NCBI GenBank assembly: GCA_036898135.1
Contig: CM072515.1
Span: 75,735,072 to 75,799,071, forward strand
Length of the DNA: 64,000 nucleotides
Reading direction: 5' to 3'
DNA from: Oncomelania hupensis
Taxonomy: Eukaryota; Mollusca; Gastropoda; Littorinimorpha; Pomatiopsidae
Shown: piece by piece, positions 1 to 10,471 of the stretch
How the letters are laid out: each line of letters opens with the position of its first letter
Position numbering within the stretch: the first letter of the stretch is position 1
Position numbers and translations under genes: made by a program
Notes under the pieces: generated by a model
Databases searched by the model: none
Told to the model about the DNA's origin: nothing
Seen by the model: the letters and a program-made list of their open reading frames with translations, nothing else

Positions 1-863
1 GCTTTTTGATTTTAGGACAGTGAAGGATGATGTCCGTCCATGTGTTATTCATGGTGAAGATGTGGAAGTTGTTGACACATATAATTATTTGGGTACAGTT
101 TTTGATAGTCAGCTGAAATTTGATGTCAACACCCACAGTCTTGTCAAACGTGGTCAGCAAAGAATGTATCTTCTTAGGAAACTAAAATCCTTCTCTGTAA
201 ACACAAAGATCCTCAGTTTGTTTTACCAGTCTTTTATAGAAAGTTTGCTGACTTTTTCTTTTATCTGTTGGTTTCACGGTCTGACTGTGAAGGATAGGAA
301 CAGCCTGAATAGCATGCTCAATGTCTGCTCAAAGATTATTGGAGTTAGGCAGAGAGATCTTTCTTCTTTCTGTGATCAGCAGATCTTACGGAAAACCGGG
401 AGCATCCTTAATAGTCATCAGGAACATTGTTTGAAACCCGAGTTCACACTGTTGCCATCCAGACGCCGATATGCTATGCCCATCTGTAAGGGAAATCGGC
501 GTTCTAAATCTTTTATTCCCAGTGCAATCCGACTTCTTAATAGTACTAACCGCTTTTAGTTTTCAGCACTTTGGGGATCTTATTTGTTATATAGTGAGAG
601 TCTCCCTTTAGTGGCTATGTGTACTGGCTGCACTTTTTAATCAACTTGTTGAATTTTGTTGACTTTTGTGATATCACTTGTGATCTTGATTCGCGTGTGT
701 GTGCTTGCGTGATGTTTTTTAAATTTATTTTTTATTTATTTTATTTTATTTTTTTCAAAAATGGTTTATGATACATTTTTAGAGTTTCTTTATGCTGCCT
801 CATAAACTTATAATGTAATTGCCCTTTGGGATGAATAAAGTTGTATTGTATTGTATTGTATTA
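1..863 (+). mobile_element. 3' part of CR1/L2-like LINE, tail (TTGTA)n
   Basis: The 3' portion of a non-LTR retrotransposon runs in from the left edge. It contains the end of a reverse transcriptase ORF, a 280-bp 3'UTR with an AATAAA at about 834, and a terminal TTGTA pentamer microsatellite at 841-863. Microsatellite 3' ends of this kind are usual in CR1/L2-type LINEs. The encoded protein resembles that of the LINE at 12083-13344, but the tail there is TCTTA, so these are two related subfamilies. Confidence 0.85.
2..559 (+). CDS. LINE reverse transcriptase, C-terminal part (partial)
   Basis: The reading frame is open from the first bases of the window, so the start lies upstream. It ends at TAG 557-559. 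The part seen is the thumb and C-terminal region after the RT catalytic core. It includes the YNYLGTVFD block, the FYQSFIESLLTFSFICW block and an LLPSRRRY motif near the end, all shared with the longer ORF at 12083-13066. No frameshift or stop is seen. Its role would be target-primed reverse transcription of the element RNA. The CR1/L2-like assignment rests on protein similarity and on the pentamer tail. Confidence 0.8.
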   Translation, partial: LFDFRTVKDDVRPCVIHGEDVEVVDTYNYLGTVFDSQLKFDVNTHSLVKRGQQRMYLLRKLKSFSVNTKILSLFYQSFIESLLTFSFICWFHGLTVKDRNSLNSMLNVCSKIIGVRQRDLSSFCDQQILRKTGSILNSHQEHCLKPEFTLLPSRRRYAMPICKGNRRSKSFIPSAIRLLNSTNRF

Positions 864-865
864 TT

Positions 866-1043
866 GTAGGTCCTTCTCCCCCATCCCTGGCTGCCCAGGA
901 TTGTGCTTAGTTGTCCGGGCATCAAACCATGCGCCCAAAAGATGCGGGTGGGCGTCTCGAGTTAGATCCTGTATCGGCCAGCGCCTTGAGAAGCTCTTGA
1001 GCTGGAAAAGCGCTATATAAGAACAATTAAATAAATAAATAAA
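866..1043 (+). mobile_element. LINE/SINE 3'-end fragment, tail (AAAT)n
   Basis: A short non-coding 3' end contains the phrase AAAGCGCTATATAAGAAC, followed by an AAAT microsatellite at about 1026-1043. A GCGCTATATAA block just before a simple tail is a common LINE 3' terminus in animals. The family is not identified. Confidence 0.55.
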
Positions 1044-1136
1044 GATGGAGTATGCTGGTTAAACGATCATCTGTGGTGCCCCTACGACCTCTGAGTTACG
1101 GGATAGGATAGGATAGGATAGGATAGGATAGGATAG
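1044..1136 (+). mobile_element. RTE-type LINE 3'-end fragment, tail (GGATA)n
   Basis: This matches the 3' end of the RTE copy at 63740-63818 almost base for base (AGATGGAGTATGCTGGTTAA block) and ends in the same GGATA pentamer array (1101-1136). It is a severely 5'-truncated insertion. Confidence 0.8.
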
Positions 1137-1474
1137 TCACTCTTCTGTTGCAAATAACAGTTTTCGTTAGTTTTTGGCTTGCACGTGTAGTTGGTTGGCG
1201 TTATGTATGAATCTGATTAGATGTTCTCATACGGTTCAAAAACCCATAATTGTATTGGCAGTTAGACTTAAGATGTTTTGTTTTGAGATCTCAACAAGTA
1301 ACATCGTATTGATGTTCATTGGTGTGGCTACCAAAATTGGTACCCAGAATGGGATCAACAAGTTGTTGTGTATACGTTACATGTATGTCTAGAAATAGTT
1401 GGAATAACCAGTCACCAGGGAAGGTTCTTATTCCTTGTGAGTATCGAATATGTTTGTCTCGGTGTGTGCATTAT

Positions 1475-1522
<48 letters not shown>

Positions 1523-1539
1523 TGAGAGAGTGAGAGAGT

Positions 1540-1570
<31 letters not shown>

Positions 1571-2525
1571 GAGGGGTGAGGTAGAGTGTGGTGTTATTAA
1601 TGGTATTTGTTGCATTCATCGAAATTGCTTCAATCATCTAGTTCATTATTTTATGGTTCGCATTTCAAACCTAAATTTAACGTGATTATAAAAAAAGAAA
1701 CCATGTGAATAACTCGTTGACACTACATCTAATAGTGGCCATGTAGGCATGTGTCTGTGTTTCTGTCCAGGGACAAGGCGCTGATGGACACAAGGGTGTT
1801 GCGGATGTCTGGGTGGAGAGTTTCTTTCGTGTCCCTATTCCCAGTCCACCCTATGTACTGAGTACCCAACCTTTAATGGACTGATGATCCTTTCCGCATT
1901 TTCCCCAAAATATCCTCACGAATAGTTGCCCACGAGCCATTGGGCTTAGAGTTCGGTCATGTTTGAGTGACGTTGAGAGCTCTGTGATCGCATCATAGTC
2001 GTTGACATCTCATGCAATTTTAACCAGAGTGAGTCTGCAACCTCTTCTTTCAGCTCCGCATTGTAAGTACTCTACTGGTGATCCACAAAGGCTAACAGGG
2101 TGGAGAAGAAGAAAGGATTGTCATCCCTTTTCGCTTAAATCGCCGCTTCATGTTAATCATCATTGCAGTTTTCATCGTGGTTAATCGGTCGTCTAGGTCG
2201 ACATTACTGTCAGAAATAATTGGAAGCCAACAACGCTATAGTTACTTTAAGAGAGCGGAGTTCCAACCCTTTGTAGTGGCGTCAAGGAAGGCTAATCTCA
2301 TCATCATCATCATAGTAGGCATCTTCTTTATCATCACCATCACACACATCATCGCCTTCATCATCATCATCGTCAAGGTCAGCGATTACATCACCATCTC
2401 CATTTTGACTTTGTATGTTAATCAATATCTGTTGAATGAGCGATTGTCCGTTCATAAGTAAAATTTGTTTCACATTTAATATTGTGTTTGCGTCAAATTT
2501 CTCAAAATTCCTTATGTTCTATGTG
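1137..2525. other. Non-coding stretch with simple repeats
   Basis: No convincing gene is seen. It holds a GA microsatellite (1480-1571) and an imperfect ATC/ATT trinucleotide tract (2299-2400). Open frames across these tracts are products of the simple repeats. The segment at 1740-1980 is ordinary unique-looking sequence that was not recognised. Confidence 0.6.
1480..1571. repeat. (GA)n microsatellite
   Basis: Nearly pure AG dinucleotide repeat with a few T interruptions (GAGTGAGAGAGTG). It generates overlapping Leu/Ser-rich frames on the minus strand that are not genes. Confidence 0.95.
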
Positions 2526-2665
2526 TAACCACATGTTTGAGTGATAGATGTGTTTGTTGTGTGTGCCACATGTTCATGTAGGAGTGATAGACGTGTTTGT
2601 TGTGTGTGCCACACGTTTGAATAATAGTGTTTGTTGTGTGTGGCACATGTACATGTAGGAGTGAT
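2526..2665. repeat. 37-bp satellite, left flank of element A
   Basis: These are units of the same roughly 37-bp tandem repeat that resumes at 8480 (TGTTTGTTGTGTGTGCCACA core). The array was split by element A. The last nine bases here, AGGAGTGAT (2657-2665), are repeated at 8480-8488 as the target-site duplication. Confidence 0.9.
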
Positions 2666-2700
2666 TGATAGATAGATAGATAGATAGTCAGTGCTTATAG

Positions 2701-2734
2701 GGTCCAGCGGACTGCCAAGAGCCGAATCAGGACC
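2701..2734 (-). promoter_or_regulatory. Conserved LINE 3'-terminal hairpin motif
   Basis: Read on the element strand, this 34-bp block starts GGTCCTGATTCGGCTC and ends with the hairpin GTCC-GCT-GGAC. The same block closes at least eight other LINE 3' ends in the window. In stringent LINEs the RT recognises a 3' stem-loop of the RNA; that role is inferred here. Confidence 0.6.
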
Positions 2735-2847
2735 ACATAAAATTAGGTAAAATCAGACTAAACTGTTAACATTTAAATATGATAAAAGATGTAAATAAAA
2801 TCAGTCTAATTAAACTCAACCAAGAATACCAAATAAGAGGATATGAC

Positions 2848-5800
2848 TTACATGCGATAAAACAAACCCACATCATGTAAAAACTGGAACAAGTGTTGAC
2901 CATTGCATACTTTAAAAATCTCATTAAAAGGCATTGAACCAAAACATCTTTCTCTTTCATCAACCAAATCAGCACATTCAGACAGAAAATGGCGAACAGA
3001 AAGGGATTTGTCACATGCAAAGCACCATGGTAGTTCTTCTCCTTTTAAAAGGAAATTATGAGTGATATAAGTATGTCCAATATGAAGGCGAGCCAAAACA
3101 GTTTCTTCTTTGCGAGTGGATGCAAAGTTAGGCAAAGAAGCTGACAAATCTGGAAGAAATTGAAATAGTTTGTTATTGATTTGATTAGACCATTCAGTCT
3201 GCCACAGCCGTTTACAATAGGATCCAGTCATACAACGCAGGTCAGAGTATGGAACAAACTAGAAAATCTCTGAAGGGAAATCTAGATGTAGAGCTTCTTT
3301 AGCCGCTTTGTCCACTGCAATATTGCCGCGGAGGCCCATGTGACTAGGTACCCACATAAAAACTATCTTTTTACCCTTAGAAACAAGTTGTGTGTGGAGG
3401 TCATGGATCTCAGCCAGAAAAGGGTGCGATATCTTTCTAGTGGAAAGAGCTTGAAGTGCTGACAGTAAATCAGACATGATTAAAAACGAGGTTCTTTTGG
3501 ATTGAAAAGCCCGTTTCAGAGCTAGATGAATTGACTTAAGCTCAGCTGTAAAAACAGAACAACAATAAGGTAAACGCTGTTGCAAAGGCTGATCTAGGTG
3601 TCTCCCAGAGACCGACGCAGCAGCAACTGAGTCTCCTTTCTTCGACCCGTCTGTAAAACGTTTTTCATATCCTTTATACAATGAACATTGTTCGAGATAA
3701 AGTTGCTTATAAACAGTTTCGGATGTTTCGGTCTTTTTGAAGGATGTAAGAGCAAAGTTGATAATGGGGTTGAGGAGGTTCCAAGGTGGAAGTACAGTTA
3801 GCAATTGATCATCATTAACAGAGTCAACATCTATGCCTGCAGTGTCAAAGTGAGGACGTATTCTGATACCAAAAGGAGGAATTTCTGTCGGTTTGTTGGA
3901 GTATTTAAGTGTAAATAACGGGTTTAGAACACAATCATAAGCGGGATTTTCAGGATTTGCTTTAAGTTTGAGGAAATAATTCATGGCGAGCTGGAGCCTG
4001 CGGATATCCAAGGGAGGTTCGCCAGCCTCAGCGTAAAGACTTTCCTTCGGTGAAGTGCGAAACGCCCCCAGACAGATCCGAAGACCTTGATGATGGATTG
4101 GATCCAAGGCTTTCAAATAGGCTTTCCTAGCAGAACCATATACGATGCTACCAAAATCCAATTTAGAGCGCACTAGAAAACGATAGAGGAGGAGCAAAGT
4201 TTGCTTGTCTGCTCCCCAGTATGTGTGGCTGATAACTTTCAAAACGTTAAGACCTTTTTGGCAGCTGTCCCTCAGGTATTTAATATGCGGCAGAAAAGTA
4301 AATTTGCTGTCAAAAATAATGCCCAACAATTTTACTTGTTTAGAAACTTTGATGGGTTGGTCATAAACATGGAGAGAGGGGTTCAAAACCGGGTTCTGTT
4401 TGCGATGAAAATGAATGCATTCGGTTTTAGAAAGCGAAAATTGAAAGCCGTTGTCTTCTACCCACCCCTGAATTTTATCTATGCAAAGCTGAAGTTGACG
4501 CTCCACCCCAGCCAAGGTTTTACCCTTAGCCGAGATGGAGAAATCATCAACAAACAAGGATTTATCTATGCCATATTTGACGTTTTGAACGATGTTGATC
4601 TTAACATTAAACAAAAGAGGAGATAAAATGCTACCCTGAGGGACACCCATCTCCTGCTCAAAAGATTCTGATAAAGTGGAGCCAAGTCGGATCTGAAACT
4701 TTGTATCGGTTAAAAAATTTTCTATAAAAATGGGTAAGTTCCCGCAGAAGCCTAGCTGTTCTAGATCTTTTAGAATCCCGAACTTCCAAGTCGTGTCATA
4801 AGCCTTTTCTAGATCAAACATCACAGAAACAACATGTTCGCCGTTAACCAACGCGTTTCTGATGAATGACTCGAATCGAACGAGATGATTTGAAGTGCTC
4901 CTGTTTTTGCGGAAACCACACTGAGTGACATCAAGAGCATTAATGGATTCTAACTGCCACATCAAATGCTCATAGATCATTCTTTCCATAGTTTTGCACA
5001 AACAACTTGTTAGGGCAATAGGCCTGTAGTTGTTTGGGTCAGAGTGATCCTTTCCAGGTTTAGGTATTGGAACAATTACGGCTTCTCGCCAAGATGGGGG
5101 AAAGGAACCAGAAGACCAGATATGATTAAACACAGCCAAGAGAATTCTAAGGGAATCTTTAGGCAGGTGCGAAATTAACTGATAATGAATATCATCAGGG
5201 CCAGAAGCAGAGTTATTGGATTTCAAGATGGAATCTGTCAATTCTTCCATAGAAAATGGGAGGTTATATGGTTCGCAATTATCGGTGTCAAAAAAACAGG
5301 ATTCTTTTTCTTTTTTATCTTTGATGTTTTGGAATTTGGGGGAATAATGAGCAGATGAAGAATTGTGATGGATGGTAGAGGCTAACAAGTCAGCCACCTG
5401 CTTTCTGTCAGTGATAATCTGACCACGTTGTTTCAGACCTTGGATCACGGCTTTGGAGTTTTTTCCTTTAATTCTTTTTATAATTTTCCAGACTGTTTTG
5501 GGAGAGGTTTTGGTATGAAGTTTGGAACAGAAGGTTTTCCATGATAGACGCCTTTTTTGTTTAAAAATATATATAGTTTGAGCTCGTAGTTTCTGATGAC
5601 TAAGTTTATTTTCAGGTGTAGGATTTCGAAAGAAACTTCGTTGGGCTTGCTTCCTTTGATGATGAAGAGTCTTGCATTCTTCATCAAACCAAGGGGTCTT
5701 CGGGGCACTGCTTTTAATAGATGTTTTGGGTATATTTTCGGAAGCACATTCTATTAGGATATTAGAAAACGCCAAAGCTGGATCTTCGGATTTGAGAATG

Positions 5801-6518
5801 TCAGTGGTAATTCGACAAGCTGCGGAGTGTCCAAATTGGACCCAATTTGCTTTTTTGAAATTCCAGCGCTTTTGGGGCTCCTCAGATTGATCTTCTAAAA
5901 ACGTTAGAAAAATTGGAAAATGATCACTCCCACAGAGATCCGTATGAGGTTTCCAATCCAGGTCCAAAAAAAGAGAGGGGTCACAGATGGCCAGGTCTAA
6001 ATTAGAAAATTTTCCTAAATGGTTGCAATACGTAGGGGAACCTGAATTCAAAATACAAAGGTTGAGGTCATCAACAACATTCTCCAAAATTTTGCCTTGG
6101 GGATTCTGATGGTCACTTCCCCATCTGGGAGAGTGGCCATTCAGATCCCCAACAATCAGGAAAGGAGATGGGAGTTGGTCTATCAAGTTTAGTAAATCAG
6201 CTTTGCAAATGGTTTGGAAGGGGACAAATATAAGGAGCAGACTGTTACAGTTTTTTGGAAAGATACTCGAGCAACAATCGCCTCCAGGGGTGTGGTCAAT
6301 GTAACTGGGCTAAATAAAATGTCTGAACGAACACATAAAGCGTTTCCACGAGAAACATTGGACTGCAAGCAAGAGTATCCAGATAACTGAAGTATTTTAT
6401 CAGGGCTCAGAAGAGTTTCCTGTAGACATATTAAGCTTGGTCGGGTTTTAGAAAGTAGGAGCAACTGTTCATAGTTGGCTTTAAGCCCCCTAATGTTCCA
6501 CTGTATTAAAAAGGTCAT
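2848..6518 (-). pseudogene. Element A ORF2: APE endonuclease-RT-RNase H, inactivated
   Basis: ORF2 opens at ATG 6518 with the endonuclease block IQWNIRGLKANYEQL. A 1-nt frameshift near 6205 moves the frame, which then runs from about 6204 to an amber at 3259-3261. Endonuclease motifs are LIVGDLNGHS and GSDHFPI. RT motifs are MFDLEKAYD, GVPQGSILSPLLFN and FVDD (catalytic). RNase H carries FTDGSKKGDS, TAELKSIHLAL, SDLLSALQAL and WVPSHMGLRGN. The amber lies in EIF-stop-FVPYSDLRC; the related copy at 25.0 kb has Gln there, so one transition explains it. The frame then continues unchanged to the natural stop at 2848. Product: endonuclease, RT and RNase H for retrotransposition. Confidence 0.9.
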
Positions 6519-6588
6519 AGTAGAAATAAATAAAAGGAGTATGTTTCATTTCAATCAATGTTATAAGTTTCTCCTTAATTATAATAGA

Positions 6589-7843
6589 TTATTTTTTAGC
6601 TGTAGATGGAGGTGCTGACTCCTGTGAAGGTGACTCCTCCATCATACCCATGTCAACTGATTCTACCTCCAGGGAGGCGAAACGATTCGAATGAGCGTCT
6701 TTTTTGGAAGACAATGGTCTTGACTTATTGTCAGTCCTTGAAGAGGACTTTGAGCTCGACGAACGCTGTGCGACCCCAGCCGAATGGGTTCGACCCCGAT
6801 GGGGTGATGTGGAGGGAGGTCGCGAACCAGACGTCCGCCCCTGCCCCGAAGGCGAAACAGGGTGCAGAGGTGTGGCAACGGCTTTCGACGCGGCCACCGG
6901 AGGTGGCATTGTCGCAGTGGGAGTCGGCCTGCTTGTGGTCGACCGCTGCTGGTTACTAGGGGCAACTCTAACTCTCTCCTTATTCTCATTCTCCAACAGG
7001 CGTTTCTCTAGCGATTGTGTTAAGGTTTTCAGAGAGCTCATGAGCGATCCTAAATCAGAATTGTTAGCAACAGAGATCATGGATGAGATGGATTTGAGCA
7101 TGTCTGGCAAAGTGTTTGTTGAGGCCACTTTAGCAAAACTCGGTTTGTTTGTATCACACGGGTTGAGAAGCTCATACCGTTTTCTCGCCTCTGGAAAGGA
7201 GCATTTGTCTCGTGATCTGATTTTTTGGATCTCAGCCTCCCTGATCCAAGCAGGGCAAGACTTTGAAGATGCAGGATGGTCTCCCTTGTAATTATAGCAG
7301 TTTGGAGCATTACCGCACTGTTCACCCTGAAAATCCCCTCCCCCCACTTGAAACAGGTCAGCGTGTTTTTGCATGCCGTGCTACCGTGTCCATACCTCTG
7401 GCATTTAAAACAACGCAATGGCGAACCGTCTCAGACAGACCATCAAACTGGGATGACTGCACAACTCCTTTGGAGGAGTTGAGTGTGCGGTGACAACTCA
7501 CACTCACGTCAAACACTCTGCTACCGAGTTTCAGCTTGGTGCCATCTCTAGATATCAATTGGTCTGAAGTCTTTTCTGTGGGGCAGTCCACTAAAAAACT
7601 ACCATCCCGTTGTCTTTTAATATCTTTGATCTGGCGAGATATCCCTTCAAACCACTTTTCAACGACAAAAGGGGAAATCTTATGGCTTTCATTTGTCAAC
7701 TTAATGGTCAAAAAGCGTGGCCATGTTTTCAAAAGGCCAGATTCCTTGGCTGTACGTCTAGTTTCAGTGTCGCTGTCAGAATCATGTCCAGTATCCTTGT
7801 CCAGTCCGTCATAAGTTCGTTTTTGTTTTTTGGTGGATGCCAT
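6589..7843 (-). pseudogene. Element A ORF1: gag-like zinc-knuckle protein, frameshifted
   Basis: ORF1 starts at ATG 7843 (MASTKKQKRTYDGLDKDTG), with an acidic, Ser/Thr-rich leader and an RRM-like stretch. It changes frame near 7410 and again near 7360. The second frame gives a CCHC knuckle CFKCQRYGHGSTAC. The third gives a further knuckle whose second Cys is changed (CYNYKGDHPASSKSC), then PAWIREAEIQKIR and a Ser/Pro-rich tail ending at 6589. Proteins of this kind bind the element RNA as a chaperone. Three frames are needed to read it, so this copy cannot make the protein. Confidence 0.8.
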
Positions 7844-8479
7844 GTTTTAAGATTGTTTATTCATCCCCCCCTGCTCCCCACCCACCACAGAGTCCAACAA
7901 GGGGATGCGTCCAAGCGGAAAATCCAGCAAGGGAACGCACCAGGGCTACAGGGGGGATATACACCCAGACAGTCCAGCACTGCCACTACGGTATTGTTCA
8001 AGTTTGACCCATGAGCCGCAGCCTTCTAGCAGACCTAGGGCAATACACGACCAGCCGCTTGACTGACGCGGGCCACGCCAGCCTCCCGTCTAGGAGAAGT
8101 CCGGGCCAAAGAGGTGTGTTAGTGTGAGGGACCGCAGTCCCTCAGTGACCTCAACCTCCAGGATCCCATTCTCCCCCGACACGGGTTGCCCTGCACGGCA
8201 TACGCAGGGGGCCAAGAGAAGGCCACAGAGAAAAGGAAGGATAGACAAAGAAGGAATGATGGGGAAAAGGAAGACAGGGAAAGTCCGGTAAGGCAGAAGA
8301 AAGGGAGTCAAAACTGCACAGTATACAGGGAGAATTTACGGGTGAAGAGAATATAGGTGAAAGGACCAATAAGACAGAAACAAGATAAAAGAGAAGAAAA
8401 AGGGGTAGGCAACTTGGTCACCCAGCCAGAGAGAGGCTTGGGGTCCACCCCGGGCACGCGGAGCCGAGCCCGTGGGGGC
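7844..8479 (-). promoter_or_regulatory. Element A 5'UTR / probable internal promoter region
   Basis: This 636-bp leader lies between the ORF1 start and the 5' end of the element. It is much richer in GC and CpG than its surroundings (for example CCGGGCACGCGGAGCCGAGC near the end). Full-length LINEs carry their own promoter here; no specific promoter motif was identified. Confidence 0.5.
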
Positions 8480-9372
8480 AGGAGTGATAGATGTGTATGT
8501 TGTGTGTGCCACATGTACATGTAGGAGTGATAGACATGTTTGTGGTGTGTGCCACACGTTTGAGTGATAGATGTGTTTGTTGTGTGTGCCACATGTTGGA
8601 GTTATAGATGTGTTTGTTGTGTGTGCCACATGTTGGAGTTATAGATGTGTTTGTTGTGTGTGCCACATGTTTGAGTGATAGATGTATTTGTTGTGTGTGC
8701 CACATGTTGGAGTTGTAGATGTGTTTGTTGTGTAAGCCACATGTTGGAGTTGTAGATGTGTTTGTTGTGTAAGCCACATGTTGGAGTTGTAGATGTGTTT
8801 GTTGTGTAAGCCACATGTTGGAGTTATAGACATGTTTGTTGTGTGTGCCACATGTTTGAGTGATAGATGTGTTTGTTGTGTGTGCCACATGTTGGAGTTG
8901 TAGATGTGTTTGTTGTGTGTGCCACATGTTGGAGTTGTAGATGTGTTTGTTGTGTAAGCCACATGTTTGAGTCATATATGTGTTTGTTGTGTGTGCCACA
9001 TCTTTGAGTGATGGATGTGTTTTTTGTGTATGCCACATGTTGGAGTTATAGATGTATTTGTTGTGTGTGCCACATGTTTGAGTAATATATGTGTTTGTTG
9101 TGTGTGCCACATGCTGGAGTCATAGATGTGTTTGTTGTGTGTGTCACATCTTTGAGTGATGGATGTGTTTTTTCTGCGTGCCACACTGGCTGAAACATGT
9201 CAGTGTGTATGTTGTGTGTGCCACACTGGCTGAAACATGTCAGTGTGTATGTTGTGTGTGCCACACTGGCTGAAACATGTCAGTGTGTATGTTGTGTGTG
9301 CCACATGTTTGAGTGATGGACATGTTTGTTGTGTGTGCCGCACTGGGTGAAACATGTCAGTGTGTATGTTGC
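8480..9372. repeat. 37-bp satellite array, right part
   Basis: About 20 units of a roughly 37-bp repeat with core TTTGTTGTGTGTGCCACATG. From about 9185 a longer 40-bp variant appears (CACACTGGCTGAAACATGTC). The minus strand stays open in several frames as Thr/His/Asn-rich peptides because the unit lacks stops. 37 is not a multiple of three and nothing else suggests coding. Confidence 0.95.
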
Positions 9373-9732
9373 TACAGATCCGTGCTTTAAACCTGATGGG
9401 TGATTTGGGGAACAGCGCCTACAGTGGTATATCTGGAAAAATTCGTAACCCCAAACATTGAAAATTGAGGCAATCTGTTTCAAGATGAAAGGAATCATTC
9501 TTTTTTTTTAATATATATCCAGTGGTTTACCTGACAAAAGGCCAAGAATGCGAGTACTTGTATTAAATAAAGAGAAGAAAACCAACCACAAACATTAATG
9601 TAAAATAAAATTTAAAAAAGTATTTTATTTTTCTTAGAATAAAAACAAAACAAAAAACGATGGGAAATTGTCACTTTCTTTGCTCTTGTGAATCATTAGT
9701 TTCAGGCTTTTTGTTGTCGTTTATCTTGACAC

Positions 9733-9906
9733 CCCACTGGGAATCTTCCTGCACCAACGAACTATTAAGGGGATCAGCCCTCTGGAAATCTGTGTGCACC
9801 AACAAATTATCAAGGGGATCAGCCCACTGGAAATCTGTGTGCACCAACAAACTATCAAGGGGATCAGCCCACTGGGAATCTTTGTGCAGCAACAAACTAT
9901 GAAAGG
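9733..9906. repeat. 45-bp minisatellite
   Basis: Units start at about 9751, 9796, 9841 and 9886. Each carries GGGGATCAGCC and ends near AATCTGTGTG. Short open frames over it reflect a period divisible by three. Confidence 0.85.
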
Positions 9907-10015
9907 GGGAAATTTGTCCTTACCCAGACGAAACATTTTTCAGTTGTTCCTAACCCAAAATGTTCCATGACATGAGGCATTCGTAACCTGAGGCACCAGT
10001 GTATATAGCATCCAT

Positions 10016-10016
<1 letters not shown>

Positions 10017-10068
<52 letters not shown>

Positions 10069-10096
10069 AAAGTAGTAGTAGTAGTAGTAGTAGTAT
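10017..10096. repeat. (AGT)n trinucleotide microsatellite
   Basis: Near-perfect trinucleotide run with one AAA interruption. The Ser-rich and Leu-rich frames across it are artefacts. Confidence 0.95.
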
Positions 10097-10141
10097 TATT
10101 GTTATTATTTGGATTACTGTACCAAAAGTCATATTCATTAC

Positions 10142-10220
10142 CTCAGACCTCACTGGAATATGTCAACAAATCTCTCGGTCTTCACCCACACCATCTTTGT
10201 TTCAATTGGGTCAGGGGTTT
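10142..10220 (-). pseudogene. Type A exon, frame-disrupted copy
   Basis: Acceptor TTTGTTACAG precedes the exon (first base 10220) and donor GAG|GTAATG follows it (last base 10142). It encodes the type A signature KMVWVKTERFVDI, but is 79 nt instead of 80. A 1-nt deletion after VDI puts a TGA in frame. The intact type A exons at 20643-20722 and 46687-46766 show the expected length. It is the downstream member of the 20.7-10.1 kb A-B-A module. Splice sites are intact, so it could still be spliced, but inclusion would end the frame. Confidence 0.75.
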
Positions 10221-10260
10221 CTGTAACAAAGAATTAATCAAATGTATTATGGATGAGAGG

Positions 10261-10340
10261 GTGATAGAAGGAGCACAAATGGTTAGGACTGTGGTTTTCT
10301 ATGACAAAGGTCCAGAGTTCAAACCCTGCAGAGGATGAAC
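10261..10340 (+). mobile_element. tRNA-derived SINE remnant
   Basis: A tRNA-like block has an A-box-like TGGTTAGGA and a B-box-like AGTTCAAACCC at about 10316-10326. It sits in the intron between the type A and B exons. A damaged copy occupies the same place at 46795-46860, so the insertion predates the duplication of the module. Confidence 0.6.
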
Positions 10341-10471
10341 TTATGTGACTTAGATACAAGACTTTTCAGGCAACCAAATGTTTTCTCCAGGTACTTCTGT
10401 GTCCACCCTGTTGCATGCAGTCAATTGAAATTATTTTTTTGAATCTCCCAAAATTACAATAGGTTTGAGCT

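Larger units (their letters stand above)
2666..8479 (-). mobile_element. Full-length I-like LINE (element A)
   Basis: A 5.8-kb non-LTR retrotransposon in minus orientation: GC-rich 5'UTR (8479-7844), ORF1 with zinc knuckles (7843-6589), 70-bp spacer, ORF2 with APE endonuclease, RT and RNase H (6518-2848), and a short 3'UTR with a conserved hairpin motif (2701-2734) and a GATA tail (about 2666-2685). Both ends abut the same satellite and the 9-bp direct repeat AGGAGTGAT flanks it, so the copy appears complete. It is dead: ORF1 has two frameshifts, ORF2 has one frameshift and one amber. The RNase H places it in the I superfamily; a Nimb-like position is a guess. Confidence 0.9.
9373..10141. other. 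Non-coding stretch with a 45-bp minisatellite and (AGT)n
   Basis: No gene is seen. It contains 3.7 copies of a 45-bp repeat at 9733-9906 (GGGGATCAGCCCACTGG core) and a TAG/AGT trinucleotide run at 10017-10096. It may be intronic, since it lies 3' of the exon-like sequence at 10142-10220. Confidence 0.6.

Noticed and set aside
1412..1637. Leu/Ser-rich small proteins
   Set aside because: They cover the GA microsatellite only.
4201..4626. 141-codon open frame on the plus strand
   Set aside because: It is the antisense shadow of the element A reverse transcriptase.
6704..7291. 195-codon plus-strand frame
   Set aside because: Antisense shadow of element A ORF1, with no motif of its own.
8418..9110. 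230-residue Thr/His/Asn-rich open frame on the minus strand
   Set aside because: It is the 37-bp satellite read without stops; the repeat period is not a multiple of three and several overlapping frames are equally open.
10261..10340. Functional tRNA gene
   Set aside because: Only A- and B-box-like blocks are present; no cloverleaf with acceptor stem could be drawn, so it is a SINE remnant.
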